64,000 nucleotides of DNA, taken from NCBI GenBank assembly GCA_963977845.1, contig CAXBPZ010000002.1:31983-95982 (forward strand), given 5' to 3'. Positions 27,890-37,169 of this stretch are shown piece after piece. Every line of letters begins with the position of its first letter. The stretch's first letter is position 1. The notes below the pieces were generated by a model. That model searched no databases. It saw only the letters and a list, made by a program, of their open reading frames with translations, and was not told where the DNA came from. Both the position numbers and the translations under genes were made by a program. This stretch comes from Methylopumilus sp003533095 (GTDB lineage: Bacteria > Pseudomonadota > Gammaproteobacteria > Burkholderiales > Methylophilaceae).

Positions 27890-28585
27890 ATGTTAAAATT
27901 TGTCATGGCCAAATTTCATGTCATTATTCCTGCGGCGGGTTTAGGTTCCAGAATGGGTTTGGAAAAGCCCAAACAATACCTTTCAATGCATAAACAAACG
28001 CTGATTGAAAGAGTAATTCGAGTTTTTGATAATATTTCACTTGTTAATTCAATTCATATAGCACTTCACCCTAATGATGAAATTTGGAAAGAACTTAATC
28101 TTTCTTTTTCATCTAAAGTCAGTATTCATTACTGTGGTGGCGAATCTCGAGCAGAAACAGTGCTTAATACATTACAAACAATAAAAGATCATGCAGATAA
28201 CAGCGATTGGGTTTTGGTTCATGACGCGGCTCGTCCTGGGATAGAAGAAAAGGATGTGGAGCGTTTAATACATGCATTAAAAGATGATTTAGTGGGCGGA
28301 CTTATGGCTTACCCGCTAGCGGATACTATAAAAAAATCTGACGAAGAAAATAGGGTAGTTGAATCTCCTTCAAGAGAACATTTATGGCAAGCACAAACAC
28401 CGCAGATGTATAGATATAAAATGTTAAGAGATGCGTTAGAAAAATTTGATGGAACGCCAACTGATGAATCTCAAGCAATTGAACGTTTAGGTGAGAAGCC
28501 TAAATTAATTAAAGGTAATTTTAAGAATTTTAAAGTTACTTACCCTGAGGATCTTAATATCCTTGAGCAGTTAATAAAAAAATAG
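27890..28585 (+). CDS. ispD: 2-C-methyl-D-erythritol 4-phosphate cytidylyltransferase
   Basis: MEP-pathway isoprenoid enzyme that makes CDP-methylerythritol. 231 aa. Nucleotide-binding loop PAAGLGSRMGLEKPKQYL (about residues 14-31), VHDAARPGI and PLADTIKKS are diagnostic. A second ATG at 27905 (MAKFHVIIP) gives a more typical N-terminus, and the GAGG before 27890 is only two bases from that ATG, so the true start could be the later one. ispF follows after 9 bases, the standard pair. Confidence 0.96.
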   Translation: MLKFVMAKFHVIIPAAGLGSRMGLEKPKQYLSMHKQTLIERVIRVFDNISLVNSIHIALHPNDEIWKELNLSFSSKVSIHYCGGESRAETVLNTLQTIKDHADNSDWVLVHDAARPGIEEKDVERLIHALKDDLVGGLMAYPLADTIKKSDEENRVVESPSREHLWQAQTPQMYRYKMLRDALEKFDGTPTDESQAIERLGEKPKLIKGNFKNFKVTYPEDLNILEQLIKK

Positions 28586-28594
28586 GCATTTACT

Positions 28595-29071
28595 ATGATA
28601 AAAGTCGGACAAGGTTTTGATGTTCACCAATTAGTGAACGGAAGAAAATGTATCATTGGTGGTGTTGATATTCCATTTAATAAAGGTCTAGAAGGCCATT
28701 CAGATGCAGACGTTCTTCTTCATGCAATATCTGATGCCATCCTGGGTGCGGCTGGCTTAGGTGATATTGGAAAACATTTCCCAAATACAGATCCTCTTAT
28801 TAAAGATATCAATTCAAGAGAAATATTAAAAAAAGCAATTTTACTGCTTCAGCAAAAAAAATATTCCATTGTGAATATTGATGCTACCGTGATTTGCGAG
28901 TTACCAAAACTATCCCCTTACATTGATCAAATTAAAAAAAATATTGCATTGGATTGCAATATAGATATAGATCAAATCAATATTAAAGCGACCACTACCG
29001 AAAAGCTTGGATTTACTGGAAGAGGTGAAGGTATTGCAGCTCAAGCTATTTGTCTAATTGAGTCTAACTAG
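28595..29071 (+). CDS. ispF: 2-C-methyl-D-erythritol 2,4-cyclodiphosphate synthase
   Basis: Next-but-one MEP-pathway step after IspD, forming the cyclic diphosphate. 158 aa, normal. Zinc-site residues D9 and H11 in GQGFDVHQL and the H in LEGHSDADVLLHA are present, as are GDIGKHFPNTDP and the C-terminal TTEKLGFTGRGEGIAAQA. Co-transcribed with ispD; a transporter gene starts 8 bases after its stop. Confidence 0.98.
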   Translation: MIKVGQGFDVHQLVNGRKCIIGGVDIPFNKGLEGHSDADVLLHAISDAILGAAGLGDIGKHFPNTDPLIKDINSREILKKAILLLQQKKYSIVNIDATVICELPKLSPYIDQIKKNIALDCNIDIDQINIKATTTEKLGFTGRGEGIAAQAICLIESN

Positions 29072-29079
29072 GCTCTTCC

Positions 29080-30909
29080 ATGTTTAAGTATTTTGAAAAA
29101 CTACTTAATCCATTCCCTGAAGATTTTTTAGTCACACCACCTAAAACACTTTTGCCATTTGTTTGGTTATGTACAAAAAATCTTAGGTGGTTAATTTTAT
29201 GTATGGCTTTATTAACAGCTTTCATAGGAAGTTTTGAAGCTGTTTTATTTTCATACATGGGATCACTTATCGATTTATTAAATCATTCAAATCGTAATGA
29301 TTTTTTGAATCAACATTTATCTATGTTGTTATCAGCTGCACTTATTTTAATCTTGAGTACGTTTCTTATTTTATTTCAAACACTAATTAAGCATCAAGCT
29401 CTTGCTGGCACTTTTCCTATGCGAATGCGTTGGAATTTTCACCGTTTACTTCTTAATCAAAGCATGAATTTTTATCATAATGAATTTGCAGGAAGAGTTG
29501 CTGCAAAAGTTATGCAAACAGCACTTGCTGTTAGAGATTTATGGTTCATATTGGCCGATATATTGATCTATGTCGTCATTTATTTTCTGACTATGATTTT
29601 AGTTATTGGTAAATTTAATTATGTATTGATGCTTCCTTTTGTTGGATGGGTAATGTTTTATATTTTAGCTTTAATTTATTTTGTACCTCGTTTAAGTAAG
29701 CTATCAAGAAATCAAGCCGATGCTAGATCTCTCATGACAGGAAGAATTACAGATGCTTATACCAATATAAGTACAATCAAACTCTTTTCTCACGCAGGAC
29801 GAGAAGCAAACTTTGCAAAAGTGGCAATGAAGGAATTTTTATTAAGTGTAAATAAACAAATGCGACTTGTAAGTTGGATTGAAATTATTAACCACTTATT
29901 AAGTATGCTTTTAGTGATTGGAACTGCTATGGCCGCAATTTGGCTTTGGTCAAGCAATGAGATTATGGTTGGCGTGATTGCAACTTCAACTGCAATGGCC
30001 CTTAGGTTAAATGGTATATCGCATTGGGTAATGTGGGAAATGACATCGCTATATGAACAAATAGGTATCCTTCAAGATGGACTCAATACACTCTCAATGC
30101 ACCAAGAGATTAAAGATAAAAAAAATGCAAAAGATCTTCTAATAAAGAAAGCGTCAGTTTCATTTCAAAATATAGTTTTTAACTATCCTGCTCAAAAAAA
30201 ATCTGTTATTACTAATTTTTCTCTACATATCAAGCCTGGAGAAAAAGTTGGATTAGTTGGAAGATCAGGCTCAGGTAAATCTACGCTCGTAAATTTATTA
30301 TTGAGATTTTATGATCTTAAATCGGGCGTGATTATGATCGATAATCAGGATATCTCTGGAATAAAACAAAATAGCTTAAGAGAAAAAATAGGTATGGTGA
30401 CACAGGATACTTCTCTTCTTCATCGTTCCGTTAAAGATAATATTGCTTATGGTAGGCCTAAGGCAACTCAAAATGAAATTATACGTGCAGCAAAAAGAGC
30501 AAAAGCACACGATTTTATAATGCAACTAGAAGATAATTTTCATAGAAAAGGATATGAAGCTCATGTGGGTGAGAGAGGTGTTAAATTATCTGGTGGTCAA
30601 AGACAGCGCATATCTATTGCACGAGTGATGCTTAAAGATGCTCCAATATTATTGTTGGATGAGGCAACAAGCGCACTCGATTCGGAAATTGAAGTCGTAA
30701 TTCAACAAAGTCTCTACCAGCTTATGGAAGGTAAAACAGTCATTGCTATAGCACATCGTTTATCTACAATTGCAAAAATGGATAGGCTTATTGTCATTGA
30801 TAAAGGAAGAATTATTGAAGAAGGTAGTCATGCCAAACTTATTAAAAAGAATGGTTTATACGCAAGACTTTGGAAGCATCAAAGTGGTGGATTCCTTGGA
30901 AAAGCCTAG
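29080..30909 (+). CDS. ABC transporter, fused permease/ATPase (exporter type)
   Basis: Half-size ABC exporter of the MsbA/MdlB type, 609 aa. Six transmembrane helices lie in about residues 25-320, followed by the ATPase domain: Walker A GRSGSGKST with K400, ABC signature LSGGQ (503-507), Walker B ILLLDEAT and the H-loop IAHRLST. The substrate is unknown; lipid, peptide or drug export are all possible. An MsbA assignment is not made because context gives no lipid A genes. It follows ispF closely and overlaps the convergent Smr gene by 4 bases. Confidence 0.88.
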   Translation: MFKYFEKLLNPFPEDFLVTPPKTLLPFVWLCTKNLRWLILCMALLTAFIGSFEAVLFSYMGSLIDLLNHSNRNDFLNQHLSMLLSAALILILSTFLILFQTLIKHQALAGTFPMRMRWNFHRLLLNQSMNFYHNEFAGRVAAKVMQTALAVRDLWFILADILIYVVIYFLTMILVIGKFNYVLMLPFVGWVMFYILALIYFVPRLSKLSRNQADARSLMTGRITDAYTNISTIKLFSHAGREANFAKVAMKEFLLSVNKQMRLVSWIEIINHLLSMLLVIGTAMAAIWLWSSNEIMVGVIATSTAMALRLNGISHWVMWEMTSLYEQIGILQDGLNTLSMHQEIKDKKNAKDLLIKKASVSFQNIVFNYPAQKKSVITNFSLHIKPGEKVGLVGRSGSGKSTLVNLLLRFYDLKSGVIMIDNQDISGIKQNSLREKIGMVTQDTSLLHRSVKDNIAYGRPKATQNEIIRAAKRAKAHDFIMQLEDNFHRKGYEAHVGERGVKLSGGQRQRISIARVMLKDAPILLLDEATSALDSEIEVVIQQSLYQLMEGKTVIAIAHRLSTIAKMDRLIVIDKGRIIEEGSHAKLIKKNGLYARLWKHQSGGFLGKA

Positions 30910-31454
30910 TGAGCACTTAATAAAACAATGACAGCACCGCTGCCGCCATCATGAACTCTTGCTTGAGCATAAGCTATCACCTCTTCTTTTTGCGCTAACC
31001 AATGTTTTAATTTATTTTTAAGAATAGGTTCTTTATTTTTAGAGTTATAACCTTTTCCATGCACGATTCGAATACAACGAATATTATTTTTTTTACAATC
31101 AGCAATAAATTGAACAACATAGGCTTTAGCTTCATCTGAAATCATTCCGTGAAGATCAATAGATTTCTGTACAACCCAATAGCCTTTTCGTAGTTTTTTT
31201 AAAATATCAGGTGAGTGACCTTGTCTGATGTAAAAAAGCTCTTCGCCATTTTCAATATCATGAAGTGGTTCGTAGTGATCGCTTATAGAATCAATGAGTG
31301 CTTGTTTCTCGTCCCTTATGAAATTAAGAGGGACGGGTTTGGGTTTTTTTTGAGGTGCTTTATGTTCTTTTTTTTTCGGACTGATTTTTAATGGAGTCGC
31401 GCCTTTAATAGCCTCTCTAAATAAATCAACTTCGTCTTTCTCATTTGTTGCCAT
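30906..31454 (-). CDS. Smr-domain protein
   Basis: 182-residue protein with a basic, lysine-rich N-terminal part (about 20-50) and a C-terminal Smr domain: DLHGMISDEAKAYV near residue 98, VHGKGYNSK and HDGGSGAVIVLL. The family includes the ribosome-collision nuclease SmrB and DNA-nicking SmrA; DLHG and HGKG motifs fit a nuclease. Which role applies is undecided. trxB precedes it by 4 bases on the same strand. Confidence 0.88.
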   Translation of the reverse strand: MATNEKDEVDLFREAIKGATPLKISPKKKEHKAPQKKPKPVPLNFIRDEKQALIDSISDHYEPLHDIENGEELFYIRQGHSPDILKKLRKGYWVVQKSIDLHGMISDEAKAYVVQFIADCKKNNIRCIRIVHGKGYNSKNKEPILKNKLKHWLAQKEEVIAYAQARVHDGGSGAVIVLLSAH

Positions 31455-31458
31455 GACA

Positions 31459-32400
31459 TTATTTTGTTAAAAATCTTTCTGCATCCAGCGCTGCCATACA
31501 ACCAGTCCCAGCGCTTGTTACTGCTTGGCGGTATATATGATCTTGAACATCACCTGCTGCGAATATGCCAGGAATTGAAGTGGCTGTAAAATTACCTTCA
31601 CGACCTGCATTGGTTACAATATAACCATTTTCCATATGTAATTGACCTTCAAAAATTGAGGTATTGGGTTGATGCCCAATTGCAATGAAAATACCTTTTA
31701 GTACAATTGATTTAGTTTCATTTGTATTTACATCTTTAATTTTAATGCCTGTAACACCTGAACTGTCACCTAATACTTCCTCTAGGACTTTGAACGTTTC
31801 AAGGACTATTTTCCCTTCTTTTACGCGATCATATATTTTGTCCATCTGAATAGCTTCAGCTTTAAATTTGTCTCGCCTATGAATTAATGTCACTTTACTT
31901 GCGATATTTGATAAATAAAGCGCTTCTTCAATCGCTGTATTACCTCCGCCGATCACAGCTACATCTTGGTTTTTATAAAAGAAGCCGTCACATGTAGCAC
32001 AAGCAGAAACACCTTTACCTAAAAATGCAGTTTCACTATCTAATCCAAGATATTTTGCTGATGCACCTGTTGAAATAATAAGGGCATCACAGGTATATTC
32101 CGATGAGTCACCCACGAGTCGAATAGGCTTTTCTTTCAGGTATGTAGTATGAATATGATCGAAAATAATTTCGGTATTAAAGCGTTTAGCATGTTTTTCA
32201 AAACGTTCCATTAATTCAGGACCCATAACGCCGTCAGGATCTGCAGGCCAATTATCAACATCTGTTGTAGTCATCAATTGACCACCTTGGGCAATACCTG
32301 TGATAAGCACAGGATTGAGGTTTGCTCGGGCTGCGTATACTGCAGCAGAATAGCCAGCCGGGCCAGAGCCCAAAATGATAAGTCGAGCATGTTTTGCCAT
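31459..32400 (-). CDS. trxB: Thioredoxin reductase
   Basis: NADPH:thioredoxin oxidoreductase, FAD dependent. 313 aa, low-molecular-weight class. FAD site GSGPAG (11-16), redox pair C134-C137 in SACATCDGF, NADPH site VIGGGNTAIEEALYL, and the closing GIFAAGDVQD. It is followed by the Smr-domain gene and diverges from ftsK, as in many Beta/Gammaproteobacteria. A candidate promoter lies at 32440-32468. Confidence 0.97.
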   Translation of the reverse strand: MAKHARLIILGSGPAGYSAAVYAARANLNPVLITGIAQGGQLMTTTDVDNWPADPDGVMGPELMERFEKHAKRFNTEIIFDHIHTTYLKEKPIRLVGDSSEYTCDALIISTGASAKYLGLDSETAFLGKGVSACATCDGFFYKNQDVAVIGGGNTAIEEALYLSNIASKVTLIHRRDKFKAEAIQMDKIYDRVKEGKIVLETFKVLEEVLGDSSGVTGIKIKDVNTNETKSIVLKGIFIAIGHQPNTSIFEGQLHMENGYIVTNAGREGNFTATSIPGIFAAGDVQDHIYRQAVTSAGTGCMAALDAERFLTK

Positions 32401-32439
32401 AAAAAATTCCTGAAAAGAGTGTGAAGTTACAAACGATCA

Positions 32440-32468
32440 ATTTTAGTTTTCATCGCTTGATTAAGCAA
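32440..32468 (-). promoter_or_regulatory. Candidate sigma-70 promoter for trxB
   Basis: Minus-strand TTGCTT, 17-base spacer, TAAAAT (five of six matches). It gives a leader of about 30 bases before the trxB ATG. The -35 is only a half match. Confidence 0.4.
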
Positions 32469-32532
32469 ACCTATTTTTTGTTAGAACAAGGGCTTTTTAA
32501 GGCTTTTTTCATCATTTTTTGGCATATCAAAC

Positions 32533-32541
32533 TGATATAAT
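32533..32541 (+). promoter_or_regulatory. Extended -10 promoter for ftsK
   Basis: TGATATAAT, a perfect TATAAT with the TGn extension. The expected transcript start (~32548) lies 22 bases before the TTG start codon of ftsK and supports that start. No -35 match. Confidence 0.5.
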
Positions 32542-32569
32542 TGATTAAACATTCCGAGTACCTACAATC

Positions 32570-34870
32570 TTGTTTTTTAAAAAAAAATCAGAATCTACAA
32601 AAGCGAGCCAAACCCCTCAAGACAATAAGCTGAGTGGGATTAAAAATAAGCTAACACGTGAAGCTTGGTGGTTAAGTTTAATTTTTTTAGGCTTTTATTT
32701 AACTATCACACTTGCTACCTATTCGAACCAAGACCCTTCATGGTCTCATAGTGTCAGTGGCGTAAATTCAATTCATAATGCTGGCGGTATCATTGGGTCA
32801 TATTTATCTGATTTACTACTCTACATTTTTGGCTTATCAAGTTGGTGGTTAAGCTTTTTATGTTTCTTTAGTATTTGGCTTCTTTACCCACAATACAATA
32901 ATGACTTTAAAGGCTATCGCTCTTTTTTACTTTTTAATTATTTTGGTTTCTTTCTTCTTATCTCAAGTTCTTCTGCATTTGAGGCTGGCCACCTTATTGA
33001 TCTCCCAGCTCAATTTCCTCTCAGCCAAGGAGGCTTACTTGGGAAATTATTTGATCACGCATTACGTGCATCTCTGGGCTACATAGGATCATGTATTTTT
33101 CTAATCACATCTATTGCAATTGGGTTTAGTTTATTTACAGGATGGTCATGGCTTAAAATTTCAGAGCATTTTGGTCATTTTACTTTTGCATTATTTCAAA
33201 GAGTGCAATTTCGATATAGAGATTGGCAAGATCGCAAACATGGAAGAATCATCGAGAAGCAGAGATTGGAGCTTTTGGAGAGTGAACGAAAAAAATCTGA
33301 AAACAGATCCCCTGTAAATATTGAAACTCCAGAAGTTGAATTTAAGAAAAGCGAACGCGTTCAAAAAGAAAAACAAATTCCACTGTTTAACTTTAGTGAT
33401 AATTTATTACCACCGCTTCATCTTTTAGATCAGCCTTCTCATCAGGTCGAACCTCAGTCACCTGAAACGATAGAGTTTATCTCTCGACTCATTGAGAAAA
33501 AATTAATGGACTTTGGTATTGAAGCCAAAGTGATATCTGCTCAACCAGGTCCTGTGATTACACGTTATGAATTTGAACCCGCACCAGGTGTGAAAGGGAG
33601 CCAAGTTACGAACTTATCAAAAGATTTAGCGCGAGCCCTTTCAGTTGTCAGTGTTCGTGTAGTTGAAACGATTCCTGGAAAAACATGTATGGGACTAGAG
33701 ATCCCTAATCCCAAGAGGCAGATTGTTTACTTGTCTGAAATTATGAGCTCTCAAATATTTGCAGATACGAGCGCTTCACTTACGATTGCTTTAGGTAAAG
33801 ATATTTCTGGCCGACCAGAAGTTGCTGATTTATCAAAAATGCCACATGTGTTAATTGCAGGTACGACAGGATCAGGTAAATCAGTTGCAATAAATGCATT
33901 AATTTTAAGTTTGCTCTATAAAGCTAATTCTGAAAAAGTTAGGATGATTTTTATTGATCCTAAAATGCTTGAGTTGTCTGTGTATGAGGGCATCCCCCAT
34001 CTATTAGCCCCAGTCGTCACTGATATGCGCCAAGCAGCAAATGCATTAAATTGGTGTGTAGCTGAAATGGAAAGACGTTATAAATTGATGTCGATGTTAG
34101 GCGTTAGAAATCTAGCAGGATACAATCAAAAAATTAAAGATAGTTTGAAGGATGGCACACCAATCGCGGATCCTGTGAACCCAGAAAATACTGAACCTTT
34201 ATCTGAAATGCCACTTATTGTGATTGTGATTGATGAGCTTGCAGATTTAATGATGGTAGTAGGTAAAAAAATTGAAGAGCTCATCGCAAGACTTGCCCAA
34301 AAAGCAAGAGCTTCTGGTATCCATTTAGTTTTAGCGACACAAAGACCGTCTGTTGATGTCATTACAGGACTTATCAAGGCTAACATTCCCGCAAGAATTG
34401 CATTTCAAGTGTCCAGCAAAATTGATTCTCGAACAATCTTAGATCAGATGGGTGCTGAGACTCTTCTTGGACAAGGCGACATGTTATATCAGCCTGCAGG
34501 CTCAGGCTATCCACAAAGAATTCATGGCGCATTTGTATCCGATCAAGAGGTGCATAAGGTGGTGAGTTACCTTAAGTCACATGGTGAACCGAATTACATT
34601 GAAGGTATTTTAACCAACGAAACTTCGGAGAGTGGTGATTACGGTGATTCTTCTTCTAATTTCTCTGGCGAGAAAGATCCGCTTTATGATGAGGCGGTAG
34701 AGTTAGTATTGCGAACTAGAAAACCATCCATTTCTTCGGTGCAAAGACATCTGCGCATTGGTTATAACCGTGCCGCAAGAATTATTGAAGATATGGAAAG
34801 AGCTGGTCTTGTTTCCGCTATGCAAAGTAACGGCAATAGAGAGATCCTAGCTCCGAATCAAAATGAATAA
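32570..34870 (+). CDS. ftsK: DNA translocase FtsK
   Basis: Membrane-anchored ring ATPase that pumps chromosome ends at the septum and activates XerCD at dif. 766 aa: four or so membrane helices (about 35-190), a short linker, the motor with Walker A TTGSGKS (K437) and VIVIDELADLMMV, then the winged-helix gamma domain (about 700-750, RKPSISSVQRHLRIGYNRAA) that reads KOPS. The start is TTG: an in-frame stop lies at 32546-32548, no other start codon exists between it and the membrane part, and an extended -10 promoter sits just upstream. Its end overlaps lolA by 8 bases. Confidence 0.95.
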   Translation: MFFKKKSESTKASQTPQDNKLSGIKNKLTREAWWLSLIFLGFYLTITLATYSNQDPSWSHSVSGVNSIHNAGGIIGSYLSDLLLYIFGLSSWWLSFLCFFSIWLLYPQYNNDFKGYRSFLLFNYFGFFLLISSSSAFEAGHLIDLPAQFPLSQGGLLGKLFDHALRASLGYIGSCIFLITSIAIGFSLFTGWSWLKISEHFGHFTFALFQRVQFRYRDWQDRKHGRIIEKQRLELLESERKKSENRSPVNIETPEVEFKKSERVQKEKQIPLFNFSDNLLPPLHLLDQPSHQVEPQSPETIEFISRLIEKKLMDFGIEAKVISAQPGPVITRYEFEPAPGVKGSQVTNLSKDLARALSVVSVRVVETIPGKTCMGLEIPNPKRQIVYLSEIMSSQIFADTSASLTIALGKDISGRPEVADLSKMPHVLIAGTTGSGKSVAINALILSLLYKANSEKVRMIFIDPKMLELSVYEGIPHLLAPVVTDMRQAANALNWCVAEMERRYKLMSMLGVRNLAGYNQKIKDSLKDGTPIADPVNPENTEPLSEMPLIVIVIDELADLMMVVGKKIEELIARLAQKARASGIHLVLATQRPSVDVITGLIKANIPARIAFQVSSKIDSRTILDQMGAETLLGQGDMLYQPAGSGYPQRIHGAFVSDQEVHKVVSYLKSHGEPNYIEGILTNETSESGDYGDSSSNFSGEKDPLYDEAVELVLRTRKPSISSVQRHLRIGYNRAARIIEDMERAGLVSAMQSNGNREILAPNQNE

Positions 34871-35852
34871 ACTTTTTTTTGCTTTTTTAATACTCTCATT
34901 TAATGTGCTTGCGGATGGTATTTCAGATCTAAATGCTTTTGTAAATAATATCTCAAGCATGTCTTCGGAATTTAGTCAGGTTGTTTTGGATAAGAAAGGC
35001 TTAAAACTTCAAGATGTTGAAGGCGTGATGTTATTTAAAAGGCCAAATAAATTTAGATGGGATTATCTGAAACCTTATCAGAATCAAATTATTAGTGATG
35101 GTGATCGACTATATATGTATGATCAAGATTTAAGACAAGTGTCTATTAACCCTATTGCCAAAGTTGCGGGATCCACACCTCTGCTCATTGTTGCAGGTAA
35201 AAATATTGAAAAATATTTTACGCTTAAAAATTTAGACGATGATAGTAATCAAAATATTAAATGGGTTGAAGCAGTTCCAAAAGAAGAGAGTGCTGGATTT
35301 AGTAAGGTTATACTTGGGCTCACTGAAAATAAATTATCAGTAATGAAAATTGTTGATGCATTTGAGCACATTACAACGATTAGTTTTAAAAATGCAAAAT
35401 ACAATGTGAACCTAATGGATAATGATTTTTTATTTAAATTACCAAGTGGAGTTGATGTTGTCCAAGCCGGCACTATTTCTAATAATGCCTCATCTACAAA
35501 AGCTAACGATAAAGATGCAGAATTAATTGCATTTGCGACTGGCTGGGCAAATGCTTGGTCAACTAAAGATATTGATGTTTACCTAAGTAAGTATGCCGCG
35601 GATTTTAAAACACCTAATGGTGAAGCTTTAAATTTATGGCAAGCGTCAAGAAAACAAAAAATTTCATCACAAGGAAAAATTCTCGTTGAAATTGAAGATA
35701 TAAAAGTAACTATGAAAAATGAAAATTTGGCGCGCATACAATTTAAACAAAAATATAGTTCTGATAAATTAACTGAAGACTCTAATAAAAACCTATTAGT
35801 CAAAAAAATAGATGGTAAATGGTTTATTCAAGAAGAGACATTAGGTAAATAG
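34863..35852 (+). CDS. lolA: Outer-membrane lipoprotein carrier LolA with C-terminal NTF2-like domain
   Basis: Periplasmic chaperone that ferries lipoproteins from LolCDE to LolB. Signal peptide at 1-17. Residues about 18-205 are a full LolA (FVNNISSMSSEFSQVV, VMLFKRPNKFRWDY, ISDGDRLYMYDQDLRQV). It continues to 329 aa, about 120 more than usual. The tail (about 218-329: TGWANAWSTKDIDVYLSKY, LWQASRKQKI, LLVKKIDGKWFIQEE) looks like the SnoaL/NTF2-like domain that is often attached to L,D-transpeptidase-family proteins. The ftsK-lolA-rarA-serS order is conserved in Beta/Gammaproteobacteria, so the LolA identity is firm; the domain fusion is the unusual part. Confidence 0.92.
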   Translation: MNKLFFAFLILSFNVLADGISDLNAFVNNISSMSSEFSQVVLDKKGLKLQDVEGVMLFKRPNKFRWDYLKPYQNQIISDGDRLYMYDQDLRQVSINPIAKVAGSTPLLIVAGKNIEKYFTLKNLDDDSNQNIKWVEAVPKEESAGFSKVILGLTENKLSVMKIVDAFEHITTISFKNAKYNVNLMDNDFLFKLPSGVDVVQAGTISNNASSTKANDKDAELIAFATGWANAWSTKDIDVYLSKYAADFKTPNGEALNLWQASRKQKISSQGKILVEIEDIKVTMKNENLARIQFKQKYSSDKLTEDSNKNLLVKKIDGKWFIQEETLGK

Positions 35853-35857
35853 CGCTC

Positions 35858-37162
35858 ATGAACCAAATGTTTGAACCCAATCAATCCCAATTGCCTCTCG
35901 CTGAGTATTTAAGGCCTAAATCTGTCAGTGAAATTGTAGGACAAAAACATATTTTAGGTGAAGGTAAATCATTACGGGTCGCAATAGAATCAGGAAATCT
36001 GCCTTCCATGATTCTTTGGGGGCCTCCAGGAGTTGGAAAAACAACGATTGCACGTGTGATTGCCAATTCCATTGATGCTGAGTTTATATCTGTGTCCGCA
36101 GTATTGTCTGGCGTTAAAGATATTCGAGAGGCTATAGATAAAGCACAGCTTAATTTACAACAATATAATAAGAAGACTATTCTATTTGTAGATGAAGTTC
36201 ATCGATTTAATAAAAGTCAACAAGATGCATTTTTACCTCATGTCGAATCAGGACTCATTACTTTTATTGGTGCGACAACTGAAAATCCATCTTTTGAAGT
36301 TAATTCCGCTTTACTAAGTCGATCACAAGTCTACGTTTTAAAAATGCTGGACCAAGAAGATCTTCATTTGATCTATGAAAAAGCGAAGAATTATATTGCG
36401 CCTGATATTGAAGTAGATGAAGAAGCTTTGCATGAAATCATTGCTCATATCAATGGCGACGCGAGACGACTACTTAATTTTTTAGAATTACTTTTTAATA
36501 CAGCTACATCTTTAAAAGTAAAAAATATTGATCAAGATTTTTTAAAGAAAACGATTACAAGTAAAGTAAGGCGCTTTGATAAAGGTGGAGACCAATTTTA
36601 CGATCAAATTTCAGCGCTCCATAAATCTGTGAGAGGTTCTGATCCCAATGCAGCTTTATATTGGCTTCATCGTATGCTTGATGGTGGCACTGACCCACTT
36701 TATTTGGCAAGAAGAATTGTTCGTATTGCAATTGAAGATATTGGCTTGGCTGACCCAAAGGCACAAACTATGGCTTTAGAGGCTTATCAAATCTATGAGC
36801 GTCTTGGCTCACCTGAGGGTGAATTGGCACTTTCAAATGCAGTCATTTACTTGTCTATTGCGGCTAAAAGTAATGCAGCCTACATGGCTTTTAATGAAGT
36901 AAAAGCATTTGTAGGAGACGGTGATAATAGTGATGTGCCTGTTCATCTTCGAAATGCGCCAACCAAGCTTATGAAAGAATTGGATTACGGTAAAAATTAT
37001 AGATACGCCCATAACGAACCCGAGGCATATGCAGCAGGTGAAAAATATTTTCCTGATAATTTAGACCCGATTGAATTTTATAAGCCTACAACTCGAGGAT
37101 TAGAGAGTAAAATTCTCGAAAAAATGAATTATTTAAAATCTCAGGATAAGCAAAAGAAATAG
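35858..37162 (+). CDS. rarA: Replication-associated recombination protein RarA (MgsA)
   Basis: AAA+ clamp-loader-like ATPase that acts at stalled forks. 434 aa. Walker A GPPGVGKTT (55-63, K61), Walker B ILFVDEVHRF, sensor FIGATTENPSFEV, and the C-terminal tetramerisation region with LYWLHRMLDGGTDPLYLARR and MKELDYGKNYRYAHN. It starts 5 bases after lolA and ends 7 bases before serS. Equivalent to E. coli rarA, which also lies between lolA and serS. Confidence 0.96.
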   Translation: MNQMFEPNQSQLPLAEYLRPKSVSEIVGQKHILGEGKSLRVAIESGNLPSMILWGPPGVGKTTIARVIANSIDAEFISVSAVLSGVKDIREAIDKAQLNLQQYNKKTILFVDEVHRFNKSQQDAFLPHVESGLITFIGATTENPSFEVNSALLSRSQVYVLKMLDQEDLHLIYEKAKNYIAPDIEVDEEALHEIIAHINGDARRLLNFLELLFNTATSLKVKNIDQDFLKKTITSKVRRFDKGGDQFYDQISALHKSVRGSDPNAALYWLHRMLDGGTDPLYLARRIVRIAIEDIGLADPKAQTMALEAYQIYERLGSPEGELALSNAVIYLSIAAKSNAAYMAFNEVKAFVGDGDNSDVPVHLRNAPTKLMKELDYGKNYRYAHNEPEAYAAGEKYFPDNLDPIEFYKPTTRGLESKILEKMNYLKSQDKQKK

Positions 37163-37169
37163 GGTATTT

